From Cryptomeria japonica (lineage: Eukaryota > Streptophyta > Pinopsida > Cupressales > Cupressaceae), in the NCBI RefSeq assembly GCF_030272615.1, contig NC_081406.1:265393192-265455191 (forward strand): 62,000 nucleotides of DNA, in the 5' to 3' direction. This document shows positions 52,381 through 62,000 of this stretch, piece after piece (the first letter of the stretch is position 1; each line of letters begins with the position of its first letter). A program made the translations under genes and the position numbers. The notes under the pieces are model-generated. The model did not search any database. It was not told the origin of the DNA and saw only the letters and a program-made list of their open reading frames with translations.

Positions 52381-53884
52381 GCAATGATCAGCTCCAAAGA
52401 CATCAAACCACTACTAACAAAACCGAGAGTCTAAAATATGATAGGGAATAGTGTGAGCTGTCCTGAAATAAAATATTTTATTTTCAATTTCAACTAAAAC
52501 ATAATTACTCAGCCATTTAATGTTATTAATAAGTGTTTAATTTATGAAAGAGATAAATGGTTGGCCACAAGTACATGAGTTACTAAATGCACACAAATAA
52601 GTGAATTTGATATTCAAAACTATCTACAATGAATTCAATTCTTGTCCATTAGTCATTTATGTTTGCAATAAGCATCTTTCTTTGTTTTTCTTAATCTTTA
52701 TTCATAGTTATGTGCATATTTCACATTCTATAATTAGGCTATCAATTGCTATGGCTGAACACTAGCATGATGTTTGTGTTGTGGTATAGATGCGTGGAAA
52801 CATAAATATGGGATTGTTATATTATAGAGATCATAAATCTAGATATCACATATTAGTTATAGCTCTTCTTGGATTGAGTCTAAAGTTGACATACAGTCAT
52901 AAAGCCATTATTAGCAGATCTATCCATTTCTAGTAAAGACAATTGAGAAAGTCATTTTGATATTGAGAGTTTCTTATCTATTTACCTATTCATCATTATT
53001 AAGCCATAATATTTAGGTCTATTTATCTCTCTTGCAAAACCTCTGTAAGTTTCCTAGATTGTCCCTACTACTCACTCTTCAATTCGGAAAAATGGAGTTC
53101 TAAAGATTTGTTTTACAAGATGGTGTTGAACGTATCAACAAGGCTAGCATGGAAGGCATGTTCAAGCTTCCACTTGTACAACTTACAACAAATAATTTGT
53201 TGATAGAAGAAATTCTTGAAATAGGGATACAATCGAAAGACAAGTAAGTACATACAAACCTCCTCAGTTGAAAGTAAAATCTGTGTATAAAAAGAGTACA
53301 TTGAATCCCAATCCATAAACACAATAGAGATATTGATGGAGACTTAATTGGATGTATCATGTCGCACAAAATTTGTTAGAGTATGCTAAGCTAGGACATA
53401 ATGTTTCATAAAGCCACATTAGTATTTTACCAAGATCATTATCTACCAAAACTAACTATAGTAATCCTTTTGAGGATTAATTTCATGGTGCTAGATCTTC
53501 ATTTAGTTCCACTTCTTGTTGGAGATAAGAACAACTATTTCTTGAGGTAGATGAATATCCCATCAACAAAGGACAAGACCATTTCTAGAATATAACAAAT
53601 TCTACTCCAACAAAAGATCATGGGGTTTTCACTAGAGATATTGAATAAGAGATAGACTTCTATTGCTACATTAAAAGCATTGGCATGTTCTTCATTTATT
53701 GATGTAAACTCTCTGTGAGGCCACCACAACCAACAAAGGTGTAAAAAGTTGTTTGCAATTCATGGATTTTTAGGATTGTCCTTTGAGAAAATAGAATTAA
53801 AGTATGGAAGTAGGATCTGCCAGCTTTTGAGGGAAAGACCATGTCAGACAATAATTTCTATTTTCTTGCCTGTGAAGAAAGACC
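52381..53884. other. Sequence without recognisable gene, upstream of the transposase
   Basis: Only short frames without family resemblance occur here on either strand. The region is uniform in composition and holds no obvious repeat apart from a duplicated phrase around AAAGACCATGTCAGACAAT (53837 and 53879), the second copy of which contains the ATG of the transposase gene. Confidence 0.6.
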
Positions 53885-53896
53885 ATGTCAGACAAT
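53837..53896 (+). repeat. Short direct repeat over the transposase start codon
   Basis: GAAAGACCATGTCAGACAAT occurs at about 53832 and again at 53878, about 46 bp apart. Only the second ATG (53885) opens the long exon. The duplication may be a footprint or a slippage event. Confidence 0.7.
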
Positions 53897-56800
53897 ATCA
53901 ACGAACAACAAAATAAGGAGACAATTTCTAGATTGTGGTCTAACTTGAAAAGAAAAGGTGATGGAAAATGTTATTGTCCGTGCAAAATTTGTAAGGGGTT
54001 AAAGACTAGAAGACTTCTAATCAAAACAATGAAGAAACATTGTAGGCTGCATGGTCACATTGAAGGTGGACATGATTATCATCCATTGGTAAGTTTTTCA
54101 TTATATCGTTTTGACAATTTATATACATAATAAATCACGTGATGATGAGATCATGATCACGATTTATTTATGTATATCAATTTTATATAGGTTGAGCACC
54201 CCAGAGCACATGGTATGGATCAACACAACCCTAAGAATATGGTTTTTGAAGTGGATGAACATGGAGGTGTGAATATCAAAGCTGAAGATAATGATCCCAT
54301 GGAAGATGACGATCATGAGTCAGAAAACACAATTGAAGATGATGGTACAAATACATTGATCCATGACTCATTTAGTACTCGCGCAACTAATCATGATGAT
54401 GAAATGACCTTGATGTTGTTCATGATGTCCCTCTACTTGAGAAGGCATCTGAGGCCCTTTATGAAGGCTCACAAACAACTCTTCTCTCCATTGTATTGTT
54501 GTTGGTGAACTTGAAGGTTATGAATGGTTTATCCAACATAACAATGTCACGTATGTTAAGGCATGCCATATATGTCATAATAAACTGTGAATCATGTTGT
54601 ACCATTAATATTCTTTATTATAACAAATTACATTTTGTTGCTGTAGATTGATAGGTGCGTTTTTGTTACCACCATCAAATATTCTACCTCGCTCATACCG
54701 AGAATTATTTGCCGTTATGAAAGATATTGGAATGGAGTATCAAGCAATAGATGCTTGTCCCAATGATCATATTATATATGACAAACAACATGAATTTCAA
54801 ACTGAATGCCCTGAATGTCATATTAGTAGATATCGAATAGATCAAATAACAAAAAGGGTTCCTCGCATGGTTCTTCGCTATATTCCCATTATTCCACGTA
54901 TGCAACGATTATTCAAGTGCACTAGCTTAGCACAATTTATGGATTACCATGCATGCAATAGAAGTCGAGATGACATTATTCGAATTCCTGTGGATGGTTC
55001 AGCATTTATAGACATAGAGGAAAAGTGGCCACACTTTAAAGAAGAACCTCGTAATCTCAGGCTTTCATTGGCAGCGGACAGTGTCAATCCATTTGGAGAG
55101 ATGAGATCTGTTTACTCAGTGTGGCCTATTTTTGTTATCAACAATAAAATTCCTCCATGGATGTCAATAAAGAGGGAGCACATAATGTTGGCAATGATTG
55201 TTCCAGGTATTTTATCATTTAAATATAGTCATCAAAATTTAATTATAAATATTGCAGTAAAATGGTCATAATAATTATCGAGCCTCTTATATGAATGTAT
55301 ATATCGAGCCTCTTATCGATGAGTTGCTGGAGTTATGGAATGGTGTCACTATGTATGACGTCTCTAGATCAATAGGACAAAGACAATTTCAATTCCATGC
55401 GATGCTTCTATGGACAATACACGATTCCCTGGGGCTAACACATTTTTGTGGTATGTTATAGTGTTTAAGTTGTGCATGAACATTATAATTCAAAAAATTA
55501 TCATATTTAATCCAATTATACATTATCTTGTAGGTCTTCAAACAAAGGGATTGCATGTCCTGTTTGTGGTCCAAAGATGAAATCTCGTCATTCAAAAAGT
55601 TTAGGAAAGCCAGTGTTTGATGAGTATAGGCACTTTCTCCACAAAAATCATAAGTATCGAAATACTAAAAAACATCTTTTCAATGGGAAAGAAGAGAATA
55701 CATCAAAGCCACGAAGAATGACACCTCACCTGTGGAAGTTGGAATATAATAGAATTAATCATCAAGGTAATGCCATTCCATCTATTGGTTTGTCATAAAA
55801 CATCTTTTCTATTTTGTTTTGTTTACTGATGATGTGATTGATGATCATGAAGGTTGTGAAGGCATAAATGACCACCTTCCTAAGGGAATAAAAAGTTATC
55901 CTTGACAAATTAGTAGGTTGCCCTACTACGAACAGTTACAAATTGTTCATTTGTTTGATACTATGCATATTGGAAAGAATATAACAGAGATATTATGGAA
56001 AATATTGGATGGAAGGTGTGACAAAGAAAAACTTGTCAAAATATGTAGTGACATTCAGGATTCCAATCATGCAATGATAAATGTCATTCAATCAAATATC
56101 ATGGAGACCAGATTAATATAAGTGAGCTTCCTTGGTTATTAACGGACTAGCAAAGCAATGCTATAAAAGAAGTCATACGAAAAATTCAATTTCCCACAGG
56201 ATTTGCTGCGAACATAAACAATCTCATATCAAAGAAAAGTGAATTTGGGCCAAGGATGAAAACGCATGATTGGCACACCTTCATTAAGGTAATTCATGTT
56301 CTTGTGTTTTTAGTATGTATTTAAGTACTGAGCGTACGTGTACTTTTCATTATGTTACAAAAAAATGAAAAGATAATTTTATAATTGTTGCAGTACGTTC
56401 TACCTCTATCTCTCCCAGACGACTTCGACAATAATGTCAAGCAAGTCATATATGATCTTGGAAAATACATAAGGTAAGTAGTGATATTTGTTTAGTTCAT
56501 TGTATAGATATTATATTTGCAATTTGTTTTACTTCTTATGCAATATATTTTTTTGCATCTTGAATACCTTGTAGGTGGTTGTCATGTAAAGAAATCCATA
56601 AAGACGATATAAAATATTGAAAGAGAAAAATTCCTCATTTAATGTGTGAAATACAAAAGTGTCTACCTCCAGCTTTTTTCAATGCACAAGAACACTACCT
56701 CATACACCAAGTTGAGGAGATTGAATTGTGTGGACCTGTACACACTAGGTCAATGTGGATGGTTGAGAGGCACTTGAAATTTTTGAAGGCTTTGGTTCGA

Positions 56801-58071
56801 CAAAGAGCACATCCTGAGGGTTCTATGGTGGAGGGATATATGGTATACCAGACTATGGTGTACATTTCTAAATATCTTCCTAAGTTTGCAACAAAGATCC
56901 ACGTGGATCACATTTGGGATCCCAACACCATTAACAAATTCGAAGGGGAGTACTTGATGGGGAAAGGTAGATTGAGGAAAGTGAGAGGTAATTATAAGAT
57001 GTTATTGTATTTAATTAATTCTTAATCTTCAAAATAAATCGATTGTAAGACGTCTATTTAATTTTTGTACAATTGGTCGAGAGTGGGATGCACTACATTT
57101 GTATATTGCAAACAATCTTTATTAGATGATGGTATGGATTGAACGTTGTAAACATTCTGGATGCATGTTAACATGGGAAGGTGTGGCTTCATTGGTTAAA
57201 GAAGCACATCATAATGGAGATTCCAATGTTACGCAAAGGGAAATTGATTTAGCATATGGTTTAAGAGATAAACAGGTACGTATAAATTTATTAATCCCAT
57301 ATGTTTATCAACTCACAATGTAATAAATTTTACATGTTTGACATACCGCAGGTCAAACACCACAACGCTATGTGCTGCAATGGTCATAAATTTCGCATTA
57401 AAAAGTTGGATTACACGAAGAAAAGTTGTGATTCTGGCATCACTGCAGTCTTTGAGGTGACAAATATTTCATCGAGAAATGACATTCATCTTCAACAATC
57501 TCAAAATCGATACTATGGCATTTTGGATGATATACTTGAGTGTGACTTTAATTCATTCAAATTAGTTTTGTTCGTCGTCAAATGGTATAGGCTACAATTG
57601 AATAAAAATGATCTTGATAGAACTGTTATTGAACATGATAATGGTTTTATAATGCTAAATACAAGGTCATTTGAACCAGTTGGGGATGAGCCCTATGTTC
57701 TTCCAAGCCAATGTGAGCAAGTATTTTACTTAGAGGTTCCACATAAACCGGGTTGGTCATTTGTTGTTAGACATGATCCAAGAGGAAGGCCAATAAAGTA
57801 TAATGTGATGGAAGAAGAAGATACCGAAGAAGTAGAAGATGAAGTGGATGATGATCATGATCGACAATTTCACAATGAAGAAGAAGAAGAAGAAGAAGAA
57901 GGTGATGATGATGATGATGATGATGACAGTGATGGTGATGATGGTGATGATGATGGTGAAGACATTGATGATGATGATGATGACGATGACGACGACGACG
58001 ACGATGATGATGATGCTGATGATGATGATGATGGCGATGATGACCTTGATGTTCATGATGATGAGGAATGA
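53885..58071 (+). pseudogene. TNP2-type CACTA transposase gene, multi-exon, broken
   Basis: Exon 1 (53885-54088, donor GTAAG) encodes the transposase-associated N-terminal domain with a Cys/His set ('CYCPCKICKGLKTRR', 'KHCRLHGHI'). Exon 2 (from 54191) is acidic, with a frameshift near 54405. From 54649 the TNP2 core follows: 'DACPNDHIIYDKQ', 'CPECHISRYR', 'RMVLRYIPIIPRMQRLF', 'EEPRNLRLSLAADSVNPFGE', 'YSVWPIFVI'; then 55265-55450 and 55534-55800 ('GIACPVCGPKMKSRHS'), and 55918-56120 with 'LFDTMHIGKNITEILW'. 56575-57025 is a DUF4218-type module ('LPPAFFNAQEHYLIHQVEEI', 'PEGSMVEGYMVYQT'), 57351-57790 a DUF4216-type module ending in 'KPGWSFVVRHDPRGR', then an Asp/Glu tail to TGA at 58071. In-frame stops near 55905, 56145 and 56620 plus frameshifts show it is no longer functional. 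The protein would cut at the CACTA ends in the nucleus. Confidence 0.85.
57820..58071 (+). repeat. GAT/GAC/GAA trinucleotide tract coding for an acidic tail
   Basis: About 85 codons that are nearly all Asp or Glu, first (GAA)n then (GAT)n mixed with GAC and a few GGT/GTT codons. On the opposite strand it reads as Ile/Val repeats, which are meaningless. The frame stays open to the TGA. Confidence 0.9.
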
Positions 58072-58497
58072 AATGTATGAGGAATGCGATTAGTATATTA
58101 TCTATTGAATATTGACTTCTTGATAGAATTTTTTTTACATAATTAATTCATTCTATTTTGAATTCTAATGCCATTACATAATTAATTCATGATGCACCTT
58201 TTAATATGGAGATGGAGATAGGGGGTGTGACTATTTATGTGACAATATTTAAACCGTGTTTATTTATGGAAATTGGATTGTTTATTAGCTATGTGACTAT
58301 TATGTGACCATTTAGTTGAGGATTCTACATAGTCTACATAAAGTAAAGGTAAGGAATTACAAAATTTACAATGATTTTGATGACAACATCTTTTTATTAT
58401 TTAATACTCTTTTTGTTTACAAAGTTCATGTTGTTCATGTTGTGTATGATGTAATTTCGTTAACGTTTTTTATATTTTTTCTTTGTCACAGGCCGAC
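58072..58497. other. Spacer between the two CACTA genes
   Basis: About 430 bp, AT-rich, containing a duplicated AATTAATTCAT word (58140 and 58178) and no reading frame of interest. It probably holds the end of the TNP2 transcript and the promoter of the second gene. Confidence 0.6.
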
Positions 58498-61330
58498 ATG
58501 GATCCATCACATATTGCAGATAGAGATGTACCTTGCGACACTTCTACCGAGCAGGTAAACCTCATTGTAATTGTACAAATTAGGTAGAAGCAAACTGTTA
58601 CATTATTATGTTCCATTTTTTAGTGATTTATACTAATTTTGTAATTGTTAATGATATTCTTGACATAGACGGATGTTTGGGGAAAGGGAAAGGGAGTTGC
58701 AGTACCTGAGCACCTTTCTATGGATGTGGAATCATTAGGGTTAAGCAATGATGACCCTGAAGATCCCACAGACCTTGTGAAAATATTTAAAATGCCTCTT
58801 ATAAAAATTAGAAAAGAGATTGTTGCTTTGGCAACCATGCATCCTACCACTGATGAGATATGACAGAGGGTGGAATTATTGTATAAGATAGCAGAAAACT
58901 TGCAAGTAAGCAGTAATGAAAGCTTTAATTATAACAAAAGTTCAATAATGGTTTATATTTTATTCTCTTTTTATGTCATTAACTAAAATATGTACGTATT
59001 ATTTTTACAACAATTTATCTGCCCTCATGAAAGTTGTTCCTACGATCAGGGTGTTGCAGGATCAAGTGATGACGATTTTCTTATATTATCACTTGCTTGG
59101 CTTATCACTCTGAGTACCCAAAACACATCATACTTGATACTGTCAATTTTCAAAATAAAGGTTCATCCTTGTTTACAATTCTTGCACTTTTCATATATTT
59201 AATGTATTATTCTTTAGGTGCTGTCAATGTTACTATGCAAATGCTGACGCCGCCTCATCAGAGGTCACCCTCACCTATATTGCCGACTACAATGTCGGCA
59301 ACATGTAGCATGCAGACATCCTCTAGTGCACGTCATATTGGCCGGCCCACTGTTGGTAGATCCCTCTTTTTCTCTATCTTCTATCATGTGTTTATTTCCA
59401 TTCAAGCATTCTTTCTTGAATTCTAATGCCATTTCATAGTGGATTCATTTTTTGCAGGAGGAGATGCACATGAGGATGTGCCACAGGCGACTACTACTGA
59501 TAACATAGCATCATTTCCTGGATCTTCTCGTATTGCTAGTATGGGAACATTGTAGGCCACATTTGTGGTGAGCGACGAAGAAAGGCTTCCCTTAAAGATA
59601 CAAAAGGTTCTGGGTACTTTAAAATTATTATTATATATACTCTAATTGTAATTTACTTTATGATCACTCGTTTTGGACTAATATTGATCCCATGAATTTT
59701 TTGCAGGCAATGATATTTTCTATAAACATCTTAGTGACATTGCATTGCAGATATTTGGGCCCACCATACGTAAAAGGTGGTACATCATATGTGAACTAAC
59801 CCTTATCCACTTTTGATTACATATCATTGCTAGAATACTTTTCCTTTGATCCATTTCTTGAAGTGTAATAAATGTAGCTTCAGTTCATTTCTGAATCTAA
59901 CAGGTTTGTTTTTGCTTTAAAAGGTGGAATGACCAAGAAAAAAGGTTAAAAGATGAATTGACAAACCAAATGGTTGAGTGGTTTGGAAATGACACCTTTG
60001 ACAAAACCAAGCTCCTTGAAAAAGCTGGCACATATCTAAAGTATGTGAGGGACCAATACAGGACCTATTTGGATAGGAACCTAAAGTACGAGCATCCTCC
60101 CATGATTCCAGAGAGGGAGTGGAAGGACCTGATTTTGGATGCCAAGGAGAGAATTGAAAGGAAAAAAGGAAATACACTAGTAGACGCTAGAAGAAGGTAA
60201 ATGATACTATTAAGAATGTAATTATGTACTAATTAATTACTCTTTATATTTATATAATCTAACATATTTCAAACTTTTTATAGACTGAGTGACACGTAAA
60301 AGGCAACCAAGGCAAGGCAAGAAAGCACGGGAAACACAAACTCGGCTCTGGTGGTTACATGAAACTTGTTGCACGAATTGTAAGTATCTCATGTAAACTC
60401 CCATATTGTCTCAAAATATTAATAAATTGCAAACGGTTTTTTTTTATCAAACAATGCAAGCAAAATTCATGGTACCAAGCAAAAATGCAGGGCTCTGAAT
60501 TCAATAGAGCGCCCACAGAAGATGACAAGAGAATTGCCTACCAGCAAGGCTATTCAGCCGTGGCTGATCGGCTACGAGAATTGAGTGGCCATACACAACA
60601 TTCAAGTGCATCCGTCACACAGGTAAATATGGTAAATGGAAGTTGTTTCAAATTGAATACTTTACCAATAATCTAATTGATGTTGAGTTCCAACATAAAG
60701 TGACTATATTTGTTTTAAATAAGCAAACAATGATAACAATGTGAATGTCATTGGAATGCAGCCTGCTAATTGTGAAACACCACCTGCACATGAAGGTCTA
60801 GATGTGCATCCCAATAGTGGACGTATTCATTTGCTATTCAAATTTATTTATTTAGCTATTAATACAATTAAACATCTTAATTTGTAATTAGAGTAGTAAT
60901 TAATGTAACCTTTCTTGTTAATATTTTAGAGCATGTAGTTGGTGGTGAGCAAGTGGAGCATGATCTGGGTACACAACCTCAAGAACATGATGTTCCCCAC
61001 TCAGGTGAAGAGGACCGTGGTGTTCAACATGTTGAGGTTGAGGCTACACAAGATGATGTGGCCCCATTAGGTAAAGAGCACAACAATTATGTTCTCTAAA
61101 TTAATGAAATACTTGTAACAATAATAATTTTTTTTTTGAATTTAACCCTTTTCTTTGTTATTGCAGAGGACCCCCCTTCGCTTCAGTGTCCTCATCCTCA
61201 GTATAGGACTAGGCATACATTGAGATCACGAGAAGTTGGCGGAACATCTGCAGAGGGGGGAAATGATGAAGACACCGATGTTCCACTTAGTCTTTTCATA
61301 GCTTCAAAGAAAAAACAAAGAAAGAAATGA
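58498..61330 (+). pseudogene. Second CACTA gene, Ptta/En/Spm (transposase_24) type, about ten exons
   Basis: Short exons flanked by GT/AG: 58492-58555 ('MDPSHIADRDVPCDTSTEQ'), 58670-58904 ('TDVWGKGKGVAVPEHLSMD', with an in-frame TGA near 58860), 59220-59360 (Ser/Pro/Thr-rich), 59458-59610, 59704-59780, 59924-60197, 60286-60380, 60490-60620, 60762-60820, 60930-61070, 61168-61330. The exon at 59924-60197 is the best conserved: 'KRLKDELTNQMVEWFGNDTF', then 'LLEKAGTYLKYVRDQYRTYL' and 'PEREWKDLILDAKERIERKK', the W...R...N-type helical pattern of plant Ptta/En/Spm transposases; the next exon gives 'HKLGSGGYMKLVARI', corresponding to the conserved Gly-Ser-x-x-(F/Y) block. The last exon ends in a Lys-rich 'ASKKKQRKK' and TGA, a likely nuclear signal. 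It corresponds to the accessory (TNPA-side) gene that binds subterminal repeats. Two or more stops suggest loss of function. Confidence 0.7.
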
Positions 61331-62000
61331 TTGTAATCTAACTTATTTGATAATGACTGATTTTTATGTGTTAGTGAATGTAATTATGTGCTAATTAATG
61401 GTTATGGATGATGTGTTAATTAATATTGATGAATGTTGCGTGTTAATTAATGTTAATCAATGTTATGTGTTAATGAACGTTATGTGATATTAATGAATAA
61501 ATGCTATATTTTATTAATGGTAGAAATAATTAATGAATGAATGTTATAAGATGTTAATGGGGAATTTAGAGTGATGTTGGGGGGGGGGGGGGGGGGGGAG
61601 GAGCCAAATGAGCTTCCACCTTGACGTGGTTGGCCCTGTTAAGTAGAGAATATTAAACTATTCTCGAAACCAAGTGAAGCTCAACAAGGTAACACACTTT
61701 TCAATATTTCATTATGTTGCACAGTTAATCCTATTGAATAATTTATATTGAATCTTAATTGCAGGGTCGAATAGAGCCAACACGAACAACAACACCACAA
61801 GTTGCTGGGTATAATGAACTCCCATATTGTCTTGTCTTTACACGAACAATATGAGTTGCTTCTAGTGTTGATATCCAAGGTGGGACTGCAAAAGTTATGA
61901 ATATGCCTCATCCTTGTAAGTTTTTTTATTACAACTCCTAATTCTTGAGACTAAACTTTTTGTTCTTGATGTTTTTCACTAGTTGTCATAACCTTTGACT
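61331..62000. other. AT-rich 3' flank with repeated GTTAATTAATG words, G20 run, and possible further exon
   Basis: From 61350 to 61560 words such as TGTTAATTAATGTTA and TTAATGAATGTTATGTG recur at 20-30 bp steps, which could be the 3' subterminal repeats of the CACTA element. A run of 20 G (61579-61598) follows. A GTAACA donor-like site at 61691 and TTGCAG acceptor at 61766 suggest an intron, but the text on either side matches no family known to me. Confidence 0.4.

Larger units (their letters stand above)
49083..62000 (+). mobile_element. Region K: CACTA (En/Spm-type) transposon, right end beyond the window
   Basis: The two genes in order on the plus strand, a TNP2 transposase and a Ptta/En/Spm-type second gene, are the standard content of plant CACTA elements. 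The left limit is set only by the junction with fragment J and by palindromic subterminal-like motifs at 49165-49285; no CACTA terminus is visible there. PPR fragments lie between that end and the transposase. No right terminus is seen before 62000. Confidence 0.6.

Noticed and set aside
53100-53369. Cys/Ser-rich minus-strand frames upstream of the transposase
   Set aside because: Two overlapping short frames without family resemblance; likely chance.
57757-58056. Minus-strand Ile/Val-rich 'membrane' protein
   Set aside because: It is the opposite strand of the GAT/GAC tract coding for the acidic tail of the TNP2 transposase.

Overview
The window is nuclear DNA of a land plant and consists almost entirely of transposable elements in various stages of decay. 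Base composition is AT-rich, and the protein families are plant retroelement and transposon families: Ty3/gypsy Tat-like and chromovirus elements, Ty1/copia-type sequences, a CACTA transposon with TNP2 and Ptta/En/Spm-type genes, PPR fragments and the plant mobile domain (PMD). The density of long, old, nested elements suggests a large genome such as a conifer's, but the species cannot be read from this sequence. I found no intact ordinary host gene, no tRNA or rRNA and no CRISPR array.

Layout. (A) 1-10650: a minus-strand Tat-like Ty3/gypsy element whose 3' LTR lies off the left edge. It keeps gag, protease, the C-terminal end of integrase and an opposite-strand PMD remnant, but RT, RNase H and the integrase core are gone. 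Its 5' LTR is at 9847-10650 and its leader holds three ~305-bp tandem repeats. (B) ~10760-12000: a minus-strand LTR-like block. (C) 12001-16588: a 5' portion of a minus-strand chromovirus-type element with its 5' LTR. (D) 16692-~18480: a plus-strand LTR related to those of A and E, followed by a wrecked copia gag (19004-19730). (E) ~19980-44823: an older minus-strand Tat-like element with an archaeal-type RNase H in pol and an antisense (plus-strand) PMD gene between pol and the 3' LTR. That PMD gene is cut twice: by F (23582-29488, plus strand, a pol-less LTR element with gag and a long unidentified ORF; TSD CATAT) and by G (29752-37088, minus strand, a chromovirus with the same LTR type as C; TSD G/T-TTTG). 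G is itself interrupted by a solo LTR, H (31903-33027). (I) 44824-45714: a copia-like LTR of the F family cutting into the 5' LTR of E. (J) 45715-49082: a fragment of a second E-family copy that still has RT.

(K) From about 49083 to beyond the right edge lies a plus-strand CACTA (En/Spm) region: palindromic subterminal-like motifs, minus-strand PPR pseudogene fragments, a multi-exon TNP2 transposase pseudogene with DUF4218- and DUF4216-like modules and a very long acidic tail, then a second multi-exon gene of the Ptta/En/Spm (transposase_24) kind.

The points most worth following up are: the antisense PMD gene of E, whose frame is restored exactly when F and G are removed and which has decayed only by TAG/TGA stops; the unidentified ~760-codon ORF that stands where pol should be in F; the in-frame gag-protease to integrase-tail fusion in A; and minisatellites that lie in the same place, probably inside an intron of the antisense PMD gene, in both A and E.
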